From Metallumcola ferriviriculae (lineage in GTDB: Bacteria > Bacillota > JADQBR01): 64,000 nucleotides of DNA. A model generated the notes under the pieces. That model had not been told where the DNA came from. It searched no databases and saw nothing but the letters and a program-made list of their open reading frames with translations. A program made the position numbers and the translations under genes. This document shows positions 8,241 to 15,825 of this stretch, piece by piece; the first letter of the stretch is position 1; each line of letters starts with the position of its first letter. The stretch spans positions 3,232,001 through 3,296,000 of the forward strand of contig NZ_CP121694.1 of assembly GCF_035573695.1 (NCBI RefSeq). The letters are read 5' to 3'.

Positions 8241-9730
8241 CAGTTATCACTTCCCCCTTTCGCCGGGGCATATGCAGCCGTAGGAGTACCCGGTACGGCA
8301 ATCGCTTGGGCCGGACATTCAGCGGCACAAATACCGCAGCTTTGGCAGCTGCGCTTATTTACCTTTGCCCTGCCGTCTAATACCATGGCCTTATGCGGAC
8401 AAAGCCTGACACACGTTAGACAGCGAGCACAGTATCCACTGGATAATCTTTCAGCGGTAATCTGCACTGCATCACTCTGACTCACATCCGCTAATAATTG
8501 GTTCACGGCATTAACCGCCACCTTGGCTCTAACGGCATGAGCATTGGCACCAGTAGGAAAGTCACCATGGTACAGCGCATATATACCACTGCGGTTCGTC
8601 CCTATTCCGCCCTGGTACAATCTACTGCCCTGTTTTCTATCATAGCCAACAGGCATTTCCACCTTCAACACTTTTAAGGTATGCCAATCGGAAATTACCG
8701 ACTGTTCAGCCACCAGCAGCAAGTCGGTGGAAATTTCCAACGGTCCCAGCGGTGCCACTGTCAAGTCTGTGACTGTAATTAGCATCTGTTCCTGCTTTTG
8801 AACAATTTGCGGCTCTAGGTCGTACTTAACAAACTTAACACCGGATCGGCGGAGTTTGCCGTATACTTCCTCAATGTCGGGCCCGGCTGAAACTTGGAAG
8901 TTTTTTGCCAAAATGTATACTTCCGTTCCTCCTGCCCGAAGCTTTTCCGCCGTATTTAAAGCACTTTGGAATGCTTGAGGCGAGGACTGATGCTGGTAAT
9001 CAATTAGAATAACGGCCTTTTCAATTGTTTCGCTTAGACCACTATATTGCTTAAGCCCCATAACCTTTTTGGAATTTCTGGCCATAGGCAATAAATATTG
9101 GACATCGGGGGATATGACTACGGCGGAAGCATGGACTTCCTTCTCGTCATCCCCTTTTCTGATCAGCGCCCGGTAATCCCCTACGTCCCCTTGAAAATCA
9201 ATCAAACGGTAGCCGGAATACTTCCGAACATGACTTTGCCGATCCTCTTGGTTGTCTTCAGAAAGAACATGAATTACTTTATAGTCATTAGCCGCGAATG
9301 TCTTAACTGCTTCCTGAGCACTTTCGTCGCTGCCGATAATTAAAACGCTTTTATCAAAATCTGCCAACGGTACCGGGCTGCTTGAAAACCCTATGCTATC
9401 CGCTTGTCGCCTAATTAAACGGCGGGCCTTTTCTTTCGCGGCACTGTTATCTTCAGTAACCCAAAAGGCCTGCTCGCGAATGTTGGCCATGCCACAAAAT
9501 TTATCGCCCATTAGACTACGAAAATAGTCCTCATGCTGCAGTGGTGAACAAGCACCTGCTACCGCTTTATCCAGGGATGATGCTGCTAATGTTTTGCTAA
9601 TGAATTCTTCACCTTTTTTAGTACACAAAGCAGGGTGAGACCAGTGCTGATAACCCTCTTCATCAATCAACCCATCAACCGGCAAAGTGCCCCCGCAGCT
9701 GCACAAAAATATACCTGTTTTAGCCGACAT
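8240..9730 (-). CDS. HdrA/QmoB-like protein with degenerate flavin-binding motif
   Basis: This 496-residue protein starts like HdrA/QmoB (IFLCSCGG near residue 10, GACSPLQHEDYFR near 62). It ends with two ferredoxin motifs (CARCLTCVRLCP, CQSCGICAAECP) near residues 435-480. The Rossmann segment expected to bind FAD reads VLIIGSDESAQEA, without the GxGxxG signature, so flavin binding is doubtful. The start is the ATG at 9730 behind GGGGGAGGG; an in-frame TTG lies two codons upstream. It overlaps the preceding hdrA stop and the following mvhD start. With MvhD it resembles a split QmoB. An electron-relay role is inferred. Confidence 0.75.
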   Translation of the reverse strand: MSAKTGIFLCSCGGTLPVDGLIDEEGYQHWSHPALCTKKGEEFISKTLAASSLDKAVAGACSPLQHEDYFRSLMGDKFCGMANIREQAFWVTEDNSAAKEKARRLIRRQADSIGFSSSPVPLADFDKSVLIIGSDESAQEAVKTFAANDYKVIHVLSEDNQEDRQSHVRKYSGYRLIDFQGDVGDYRALIRKGDDEKEVHASAVVISPDVQYLLPMARNSKKVMGLKQYSGLSETIEKAVILIDYQHQSSPQAFQSALNTAEKLRAGGTEVYILAKNFQVSAGPDIEEVYGKLRRSGVKFVKYDLEPQIVQKQEQMLITVTDLTVAPLGPLEISTDLLLVAEQSVISDWHTLKVLKVEMPVGYDRKQGSRLYQGGIGTNRSGIYALYHGDFPTGANAHAVRAKVAVNAVNQLLADVSQSDAVQITAERLSSGYCARCLTCVRLCPHKAMVLDGRAKVNKRSCQSCGICAAECPAQAIAVPGTPTAAYAPAKGGSDN

Positions 9731-10928
9731 GTTCAACCCTCCCCCTTAGGACATCTATCACCTGAACTGCTGCTTGCTGACCATGATTAATGCTGGCAGC
9801 AATGTCCCGGGGCGCCTGAGTTGTTCCCGCTAGAAAGATCCCTTCTCTGGATGAATAATTACCTTCATTTCCGTCAACTGCGGCAAAGAAACCATCGTTA
9901 TTAGTTTCTAATCCTAAACTATCAGCGTTTGAAGCAGCGCTGTCTAACCCGACGGAAAGTATTACTCGTTGATAGGTACTTTCATTAATCTCCTGGGTAT
10001 TCAAATCTTCCGCGCGCAGAGTAAGCCCTGCTGCCGAAGGTCTTATCTCAGACGGTATACCCCGAACAAAACGTACCCCAGCCCGGAGGCACTTTTGATA
10101 AAGTTCCTGCACTTGACGGGTGGGCAGCTGCAGATCCATATAATATATGGCGCAATCTGAAATCTTTTCTTCTGTTTTCAGCCATAATGCCATTCGCAAG
10201 GCATAAAGGCAGCAAACCCTGGAGCAATAATTATTACCCCGTTGGTTCCGCGACCCTACGCATTGGATGAAAGCCGCGCTGTCTAAAGACGGGACTTTAT
10301 CATCCTTTATCTCCTGCTCCAGTTGAGCAGCAGAAATCATACCCGGCTGCATACTATAGCCCCACGCTGAAACTTTGGGGTCAAATGCTTTGGAGCCGGT
10401 GGCGACAATAACGGCATCGTAATCCTCTTCCATATCTTTGGTATTACTACCCAAATCAATGGCACCGGTGGGACAAACATCCTCACATTCATGGCAGCCT
10501 TCGCTGCATTTATTCTTGTCTATGGTGTAGTATTGTGGATAAGTCCTGTCATCACACGCTGTCACTGCTCCATTATTACAGCTTTCCAAGCATTTGCCGC
10601 AGGCAATACAATCATCCGCTGCTACCGGCATTGCTTGCTGCTGAATCTTTACTTTGAAATCGCCTGGCTTACCTTCTATTTCCTTTATCTCACTGTTCAA
10701 ATAGACATCTACCAATTCGTTATCAAGCAGCGCTTCTATTTCCCCGAAGGGCAGGCAAACATTACACACGTTACAAGTACCATCTGTCGCCTTACAGCCG
10801 TAGCTCTGCCACTGGCCGCCCAATATTCCCTTCTTTTCCACTAAATTTACTGATATCCCGTTTTTCACCAGGGTGTTTGTAGCTGCCAGACCTGCCGGGC
10901 CGGCACCGATTACCAATACTTTTGTCAT
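9720..10928 (-). CDS. hdrA: HdrA-like FAD- and iron-sulfur-containing subunit
   Basis: This 402-residue protein has the intact FAD motif VLVIGAGPAG at residues 4-13. It also has an HdrA-type cysteine cluster (CNVCNVC near 55), two ferredoxin motifs (CIACGKCLESC, CSEGCHECEDVCP, residues 105-170) and the HdrA signature YCSRVCCLYA. HdrA is the flavin hub of heterodisulfide-reductase complexes; its length is close to that of QmoA and of the sHdrA of sulfur oxidisers. The ATG at 10928 follows GGGGGTGGGG at seven bases, which decides against an upstream start inside hdrB. It lies between hdrB and the second hdrA-like gene in one operon. Confidence 0.85.
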   Translation of the reverse strand: MTKVLVIGAGPAGLAATNTLVKNGISVNLVEKKGILGGQWQSYGCKATDGTCNVCNVCLPFGEIEALLDNELVDVYLNSEIKEIEGKPGDFKVKIQQQAMPVAADDCIACGKCLESCNNGAVTACDDRTYPQYYTIDKNKCSEGCHECEDVCPTGAIDLGSNTKDMEEDYDAVIVATGSKAFDPKVSAWGYSMQPGMISAAQLEQEIKDDKVPSLDSAAFIQCVGSRNQRGNNYCSRVCCLYALRMALWLKTEEKISDCAIYYMDLQLPTRQVQELYQKCLRAGVRFVRGIPSEIRPSAAGLTLRAEDLNTQEINESTYQRVILSVGLDSAASNADSLGLETNNDGFFAAVDGNEGNYSSREGIFLAGTTQAPRDIAASINHGQQAAVQVIDVLRGRVEHVG

Positions 10929-10932
10929 AGCT

Positions 10933-11790
10933 CTACCCCACCCCCAATTCTTCCAGCCAGTCTTCAGCATCGACGGAATTAAGCTCAAAGCCCAAATCGT
11001 CCGGGTCAATACCTAAAGCCAGGCCTAAAAGCTGAGGAAAATATATTACGGGGAACTCGTCATCTTCCTCTTGGTTATTAGATAGCATCATGCCACAGGT
11101 AGGACAGGTAACCACCACGGACTTAGCGCCTGCTTCAACCATTGCTGTTACCTTTTCCGCGGACAGCTGACCGGCATAATCCTGACGCAATGCCAACAAA
11201 CCGCCGCCGCAGCAGCCATCTTTTCCGGAATAATCTGTACTTTCTGCTCCTACCAGCCCAATAAGATTATCTAATGCTTGGGATGGCAGGTCCTCGCCGT
11301 AATAATGGTTATAAGCACGGGTCGGTTTGGTAAAGTGACATCCATAATGTGCGGCAACAGGTGATTTAGCCAGTACATCTTCTAATTCCGGCACTTCTCC
11401 CGCTGCTGCTAGTTCCTCTATTATTCGCAAGAAATGTTTCACCTTGGTAGTTCCTTTGTATTCAAGACCGAGTTTTTTCAAGTCTTCGTTAATTTTATTA
11501 CGCAGTGCCTCATCCTCTTTCAGTTCTATATCCGCTTCAAGCAGACTACCGCTGCAGGCATTACACAGAGTGCAAATTTCCAGACCGGCTTCTTCAGCTA
11601 AGGCCAGGTTACGAGCCGCCAATAGTAAGCTGGTATAATGGTCCAGTGCCTTGACTGGGTAACCGCAGCAGCGAAATCCATCTACGTCAACAAACTCCAA
11701 GCCCAGCTTCTCTGCCACCGCCCGGGCACTCTTTTCATAACCCATCACGCGGACAGGAATGCTGCATCCTAGAAACAACGCATATTTCAT
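10933..11790 (-). CDS. hdrB: HdrB-like subunit with two CCG domains
   Basis: The 285 residues contain both full CCG motifs: GCSIPV, RCCGYP, LCNAC in the first half and GCHFTKP, GCCGGG, CPTCG in the second. HdrB carries the active-site noncubane clusters that split or form disulfides. The length equals that of canonical HdrB. It follows hdrC directly (one-base overlap at 11790) and is four bases before hdrA. In an sHdr-type system the substrate would be a sulfur-loaded thiol or lipoamide rather than CoM-S-S-CoB, because no methanogenesis genes occur here. Confidence 0.88.
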   Translation of the reverse strand: MKYALFLGCSIPVRVMGYEKSARAVAEKLGLEFVDVDGFRCCGYPVKALDHYTSLLLAARNLALAEEAGLEICTLCNACSGSLLEADIELKEDEALRNKINEDLKKLGLEYKGTTKVKHFLRIIEELAAAGEVPELEDVLAKSPVAAHYGCHFTKPTRAYNHYYGEDLPSQALDNLIGLVGAESTDYSGKDGCCGGGLLALRQDYAGQLSAEKVTAMVEAGAKSVVVTCPTCGMMLSNNQEEDDEFPVIYFPQLLGLALGIDPDDLGFELNSVDAEDWLEELGVG

Positions 11791-12308
11791 CAGTCCACAC
11801 CCTTTTCCAAACGTTCTTTTAGACCCGTGATGGCAAAGACTTCTTCCAACACTTCTTCATCCTCGTCCAGCGGCGGAAGCCCTTCATCTTCCCTTTCTTC
11901 GTTAAGAAAATCGTCCACCAGGTAAATACGGCTCTCTTCCATCAACTTTTTTGCCCCCATGGCCAAAGGTGCCGGGGCAAAACCTTGCCGAAATGCCTCA
12001 TTCTTTAACGCAGTCAGCACTTCGGTAGGACGAGCATCCTCAGGGCACTCTTCCTGACAGGTATAACAGAGCAGGCAATACCAAAGACTTTCATTCTGCA
12101 GCACCCACTCCTTCAAACCCAGGCCTGCTGCACGAATAAACAGACGGGGGTTATAATCACCATCCAGCCGGGATAGGGGACAGCCGGAAGTGCATTTGGC
12201 GCATTGGTAACATGCCCATAATCTTTCTGCGCCCTCCTGCTGCAGATAATTTGGGAAGGAAGAGTCTACATTATTTGGAGCCTTTTTTTCAATCATATCT
12301 TGGCTCAT
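11790..12308 (-). CDS. hdrC: HdrC-like ferredoxin subunit
   Basis: This is a protein of about 172 residues with two 4Fe-4S motifs, CYQCAKCTSGCP and CLLCYTCQEECP, typical of HdrC, and an acidic C-terminus. It passes electrons between HdrB and HdrA. I chose the ATG at 12308 because GAGGGGG stands six bases before it. An ATG at 12326 overlaps the lbpA stop but has no ribosome binding site of its own. It is the first of the hdrC-hdrB-hdrA block. Confidence 0.88.
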   Translation of the reverse strand: MSQDMIEKKAPNNVDSSFPNYLQQEGAERLWACYQCAKCTSGCPLSRLDGDYNPRLFIRAAGLGLKEWVLQNESLWYCLLCYTCQEECPEDARPTEVLTALKNEAFRQGFAPAPLAMGAKKLMEESRIYLVDDFLNEEREDEGLPPLDEDEEVLEEVFAITGLKERLEKGVD

Positions 12309-12325
12309 AAAATCCCCCTCTTCCA

Positions 12326-12742
12326 TTATTTCTTATGCTTTTCTATCTCCGCTTCGTAAAACTCCTTAACTTTATCGCCGTGAAGCAAATTATCTAATTC
12401 AGCGGGGTCCGCCATCTTAATCTTACAAATCCAACCTTGATCATATGGGTCGTTATTAATAATCTCTGCCTTCTTCTTTAAATCTTCATTGATCTCCACC
12501 ACTTCACCGGTCACCGGGGCATAAATTCTCCCTACCCATTTACCGGATTCAATAGAAGAAACAGGTTTGCCCTGCTTGGTGCTTTTGCCCAGTTTAGGCA
12601 ATTTAATGTGAATAAAGGTACCTGCCAGCTGCTGAGAAAAGTCTGAAAGGCCCAAAATTACCAAATCGCCGTCCACTTTTGCCCAACCATGATTTTCATC
12701 ATAGTAAAGGTCATCGGGAAAAGTATAGCTGCCTAGCTGCAT
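12326..12742 (-). CDS. lbpA: GcvH-like lipoyl carrier protein, probable LbpA
   Basis: The 138 residues have the fold-defining motifs of glycine cleavage H protein (DENHGWAKVDGD, VILGLSDFSQQLAG). The lipoylation site lies in SIESGKWVG, with Lys68 as the modified residue. No glycine cleavage T or P genes are near; instead the neighbours are a lipoate ligase, hdrCBA and sulfur-relay genes. In sulfur oxidisers of the sHdr type the dedicated lipoate-binding protein LbpA carries sulfur-bound lipoamide to the Hdr-like complex. That assignment follows from the neighbours; the sequence alone would allow a GcvH. The start is the ATG at 12742 behind AAGGAGG. Confidence 0.85.
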   Translation of the reverse strand: MQLGSYTFPDDLYYDENHGWAKVDGDLVILGLSDFSQQLAGTFIHIKLPKLGKSTKQGKPVSSIESGKWVGRIYAPVTGEVVEINEDLKKKAEIINNDPYDQGWICKIKMADPAELDNLLHGDKVKEFYEAEIEKHKK

Positions 12743-12764
12743 TTATAAAACCTCCTTGGAATTA

Positions 12765-13823
12765 TTATTCTTTAGGTAGTGCATTTGACACCGCCTGGGC
12801 AATATCTGATGCGGTAACCCCAGGAATATCTAGCCCGTTTTTAAGAATTGTCTCTTGTAACGCCGTCTCAATTATCATCTGGTCGGCATCAACGCCGGTT
12901 AAGGTCTTTTCAAGTTCCACCAACGCTTCCTTAGGGTTAATAGTAAAATCTCCACTAATACTCGCATTTTCAATTATACCTTCGCAGTAACTAACCGTGG
13001 TAGATATCAAACCACCGGTAGCCTTATAATTACCTTGGCCTACGAAAGTCCCGGACTTAACTTTGACCGCCTGATGTCGTTGGTGCCTTTCCTCAAAAAG
13101 AAACTTTTTTGCAGTCAGCTTTTCTTCCACGGCCCGCATCTCATCCTTAATCTCCCTGGTTAATTCCGAGGGCTCAAGCGGCCCCAATATCTTTTCAAAC
13201 TCTTGCACCAATGATTGTTCTACCTCTGCCCGATCCGGCATTTGGCCCAGTTCAAGTGCTAAAGTTGACATGCCCTGTGCCATAGTTTTCTGCACCTTAT
13301 CCCGAAATTTTTCGTCGGGCACCCGTAAAATTTTTACCATGGTGTCGATGTCAAAATCTAAGATTATGCTGCCGACAAACACCATACAGTCACTGATGTT
13401 TGCGCCGCCTTCACCGGCAATTTTTTTCCCTTCCGGCGTAATCAAATCGTTCACCGGCTTAAACCTCGCCTCCACTCCAAAATGTCGATATGTGTTAATG
13501 GGCGGTTGGGAAAATAGGCGGTAAAGTTGGTCAACGCTGGCAGGAAAGTTAGGATTATCCTTCTTCATAACTACATGATAGAAAATTTGGTTTTTGTCCA
13601 GCAGTACAGTGCCGCCGCCAACTTCGCGCCGAATAACGGGTAGGCCCATCCGTCGGCATGCTTCTACGTCTAATACCCGCTGGGTATCCTGAAAATAGCC
13701 CACACTCACCAAAGGCTGTTCAGGCGAAACCAGTACCAGTGCTTCAATATTCAAGCGCGCCAAGGCATGAAAGACCGTCATTGCTTCATATCCTGGAACT
13801 ATACCCAGTTTAAATAGCTTCAT
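12765..13823 (-). CDS. Lipoate-protein ligase with C-terminal LplB-like domain
   Basis: The 352 residues hold the LplA core (LVSVGYFQD, RREVGGGTVLLD near residue 68, KKIAGEGG near 135). A C-terminal accessory domain of about 100 residues starts near 255 (KSGTFVGQGNYKATGG). It attaches lipoate to a carrier lysine using ATP. The gene lies 22 bases upstream of the lipoyl carrier gene, so LbpA is the probable substrate. Dedicated ligases of this sort (sLpl) accompany sHdr clusters. A role in modifying other lipoyl enzymes cannot be excluded. Confidence 0.85.
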   Translation of the reverse strand: MKLFKLGIVPGYEAMTVFHALARLNIEALVLVSPEQPLVSVGYFQDTQRVLDVEACRRMGLPVIRREVGGGTVLLDKNQIFYHVVMKKDNPNFPASVDQLYRLFSQPPINTYRHFGVEARFKPVNDLITPEGKKIAGEGGANISDCMVFVGSIILDFDIDTMVKILRVPDEKFRDKVQKTMAQGMSTLALELGQMPDRAEVEQSLVQEFEKILGPLEPSELTREIKDEMRAVEEKLTAKKFLFEERHQRHQAVKVKSGTFVGQGNYKATGGLISTTVSYCEGIIENASISGDFTINPKEALVELEKTLTGVDADQMIIETALQETILKNGLDIPGVTASDIAQAVSNALPKE

Positions 13824-13881
13824 GATGAGCCCCCGTTCGTTAATTAAAATAAAATCTTAGTAATTATATAAATTTAGTAAG

Positions 13882-14361
13882 TTAGATAAATAAGGAAAAC
13901 TTGGATTCGGATGCCTCATTTAAAAATGCGGCAACACCACCGTATTCAATACCGTCAATCAAGTCTTCTTTGGGTATTTCCATTACATCCATGGACATTG
14001 TACAGGCCACCATTTTTATATCTAGTTCCTGAGCCAACTCCAAAAATTCCGGTAGGCTTTGCACCTTTTTACTTTTCATTTGTTTTCGCATCATCTTCGA
14101 ACCCATACCACCCATATTTAAATTGGAAAGAGGCAGCTTATCCGGTCCGCCGGGCAGCATTTTGTCAAACATCTTACCCAGTATGGTGGATGCTCCCTTT
14201 TTGGGACCCTTTTTCTTCAGCATACTGACTCCCCAGAAAGTAAAGAATAATGTTACCTCCATCCCGGAAGCAGCTGCCCCGGTAGCAATATTCATGGTAG
14301 CTAGGGCCTTATCCAATTCACCGCTGAAAACAATAATAGATAGTTTTTCTTGTTCGCTCAT
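13882..14361 (-). CDS. dsrE2: DsrE2-type sulfur-relay protein
   Basis: The 159 residues belong to the DsrE/DsrF-like family of PF13686 type. They begin with a short strand and helix (LSIIVFSGELDKALATMN), followed by a possible membrane-touching segment (VTLFFTFWGVSMLKK), a Met-rich middle and the conserved active cysteine C120 in VACTMSMDVM. DsrE2 proteins are thought to take part in sulfur transfer together with TusA and rhodanese. It is between tusA and the lipoate ligase gene in the same operon. The start ATG follows AGAGGGGGAG. Confidence 0.85.
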   Translation of the reverse strand: MSEQEKLSIIVFSGELDKALATMNIATGAAASGMEVTLFFTFWGVSMLKKKGPKKGASTILGKMFDKMLPGGPDKLPLSNLNMGGMGSKMMRKQMKSKKVQSLPEFLELAQELDIKMVACTMSMDVMEIPKEDLIDGIEYGGVAAFLNEASESKFSLFI

Positions 14362-14386
14362 GGTTCTCCCCCTCTAACCCTTAGGC

Positions 14387-14614
14387 TTAAGACTTACGAA
14401 TATAATACTTTTTGCAGCCGTCTCCCTCTTCGCTGCTGATAAATTCGTTACCAGTCTTTTTGCACCAAGCAGGCACATCGCTGTCTGCACCGGCGTCATC
14501 TGCTAAAAGTTCCAACACTTGACCGCTTTCCATTGCCTTGACACCTTTAGATAATTTAACAATAGGCATCGGACATAATAAACCCACAGCATCTACAGTA
14601 GTATCAGCTTTCAT
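14387..14614 (-). CDS. tusA: TusA-family sulfur carrier
   Basis: This is a 75-residue protein with the CPxP motif in LLCPMPIVK, where Cys14 carries the persulfide. TusA-type proteins shuttle sulfane sulfur between donors such as rhodaneses and acceptors such as DsrE and Hdr-like complexes. Length and motif are typical. A strong AGGGAGGT precedes the ATG. It sits between dsrH and dsrE2 in the operon. Confidence 0.92.
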   Translation of the reverse strand: MKADTTVDAVGLLCPMPIVKLSKGVKAMESGQVLELLADDAGADSDVPAWCKKTGNEFISSEEGDGCKKYYIRKS

Positions 14615-14626
14615 AGTATTACCTCC

Positions 14627-14935
14627 CTAGTAAACTTTTTTATATTTAAAAATAAGACCTAAAAAACCAGAAAAATCCACAACCTCAACGCCCGCTGCCT
14701 TTGCTTGGTCAGGGGATATACCCCGGGCCTTTAAATCAGCGTCCAAAGCGAAAAACTTGCAGCCTTTTTCTTTAACTTGGTTAGTAATTTCCTTATATTC
14801 CTCAGGTGCTGCCTTAATAGCATATACTCCGTCCTGTATCAGAATGACCGCACCCTCATCCTGACCCATTGCCAGTTTTAATGCCTGGCGGTAATCCGGT
14901 CGGCTAAAAGGTGCCTTATCCAACATGGTGAGCAT
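14627..14935 (-). CDS. dsrH: DsrH/TusB-like sulfur-relay protein
   Basis: The 102 residues match DsrH/TusB: an MLxxLxKAPF start, AVILIQDGVYAI near residue 30 and LKARGI near 68. DsrEFH forms an alpha2-beta2-gamma2 hexamer in purple sulfur bacteria that passes sulfur from TusA onward. The cysteine usually present near residue 20 of DsrH is absent; the only cysteine is in KGCKFF near 59. It may thus be a structural subunit here. The ATG follows AGGGGGGATAATA. Confidence 0.8.
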   Translation of the reverse strand: MLTMLDKAPFSRPDYRQALKLAMGQDEGAVILIQDGVYAIKAAPEEYKEITNQVKEKGCKFFALDADLKARGISPDQAKAAGVEVVDFSGFLGLIFKYKKVY

Positions 14936-14947
14936 TATTATCCCCCC

Positions 14948-15298
14948 CTAAAACTTAATGACTGCTTCTGTTTCCGCGATCAATTGATCCAGCTGCTTGC
15001 GGGTTATTACCTCTCCGGCAATGATATCCCCGGCGTCAATGTTGCGCTCTTGTAAAGACTCATCTAAGACAACCAACCGTGCATCAAAATCCGGCAGGTT
15101 AGCGTAGGCCTGCCCCAAAGATTTCATTTCTATGTCCTGCGGGTCTTGCTCCGGCAGGACACAAAAAACACCGTCATCAGCCAGTACTACTACTGTCTCC
15201 ACGTCTAGGCTAGGTCCTCCGATAGCCAATCGAAAAGCTTCTACAGCAGCAGCCGAACCATACGGCGCACTTTTTAAAAAAAGTAGCATTTTATCCAT
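14948..15298 (-). CDS. dsrF: DsrF/TusC-like sulfur-relay protein
   Basis: This is a 116-residue protein with the DsrF/TusC opening LLFLKSAPYGSAAAVEAFRL and a central VVVLADDGVFCVL. It is the expected third partner of DsrE and DsrH. Only one cysteine is seen (FCVL, near residue 46). The ATG at 15298 is preceded by GGGGGGGGAG; an ATG eight codons upstream has no comparable site. It lies 13 bases after dsrE. Confidence 0.8.
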   Translation of the reverse strand: MDKMLLFLKSAPYGSAAAVEAFRLAIGGPSLDVETVVVLADDGVFCVLPEQDPQDIEMKSLGQAYANLPDFDARLVVLDESLQERNIDAGDIIAGEVITRKQLDQLIAETEAVIKF

Positions 15299-15311
15299 AT
15301 TTCTCCCCCCC

Positions 15312-15665
15312 CTACATGGCAAAGTTAATTACTGCATCTACTTCCATAAGCATATCTGCAAAATCCACAATACTGCCCATCTCAATATCATCAGCGAATG
15401 CTTCATCAGTAATACCGCGGAACTTAGAACAAGCGCCGCATGCTGCAATTGCTGCCCCCTTATCAGCAAGAGCTTGTAACAGCTGATTAAGATTTCTTTC
15501 ATCAGGGGTATCAATATTTTTGTTGGCAGCTATTACACCATCGATGTAAAGGAAAATACTTACTTCATGCCCTTCAGCCAAAGCTGTATCAGCAAGTTTT
15601 ACCACAGTGTCAGCGTTTTCATAAGTATAGGGCCCTGTCTGCAATACCATGCCTAAATGCGCCAA
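15312..15665 (-). CDS. dsrE: DsrE/TusD-like sulfur-relay protein, first gene of the operon
   Basis: The 117 residues match DsrE/TusD: a TGPYTYENADTVVKLADTAL segment near the N-terminus, VSIFLYIDGV near residue 36 and the active site AACGACSKFRG, where C76 or C79 would carry persulfide. I chose TTG at 15665 because GAGGAGGTG lies six bases before it; a GTG at 15674 is part of that ribosome binding site. A good promoter is 40 bases upstream. With the next two genes it gives a complete DsrEFH set, which is rarely met in Clostridia to my knowledge. Confidence 0.85.
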   Translation of the reverse strand: MAHLGMVLQTGPYTYENADTVVKLADTALAEGHEVSIFLYIDGVIAANKNIDTPDERNLNQLLQALADKGAAIAACGACSKFRGITDEAFADDIEMGSIVDFADMLMEVDAVINFAM

Positions 15666-15703
15666 AGTTATCACCTCCTCAAAATTTATTTTTGCACAAG
15701 ATA

Positions 15704-15732
15704 ATTATTTCACAAAACCCCTTCGTAGTCAA
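15704..15732 (-). promoter_or_regulatory. Sigma-A promoter of the dsrEFH-tusA-lbpA-hdr operon
   Basis: On the minus strand TTGACT and AATAAT are separated by exactly 17 bases, about 40 bases before the dsrE start. Together with the terminator at 15779 this makes the sulfur/Hdr operon a separate transcription unit from the lysine operon. Confidence 0.7.
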
Positions 15733-15778
15733 TGCCCTAATTATTCACTGTATATATTTTATGCGTAATGTATCAGCG

Positions 15779-15803
15779 AAAAAAAATGGCCCTACTCGGG
15801 GCC
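15779..15803 (-). terminator. Terminator of the lysine fermentation operon
   Basis: On the minus strand GGCCCCGAGTAGGGCC forms a GC-rich hairpin followed by ATTTTTTTT, 23 bases after the kdd stop. Confidence 0.85.
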
Positions 15804-15825
15804 AAACTCCAATTTTATACTCGCT

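Noticed and set aside
12326-12742. Ordinary glycine cleavage H protein
   Set aside because: No gcvT or gcvP nearby, and the neighbours are the dedicated ligase, hdr and sulfur-relay genes. Kept as a less likely alternative.
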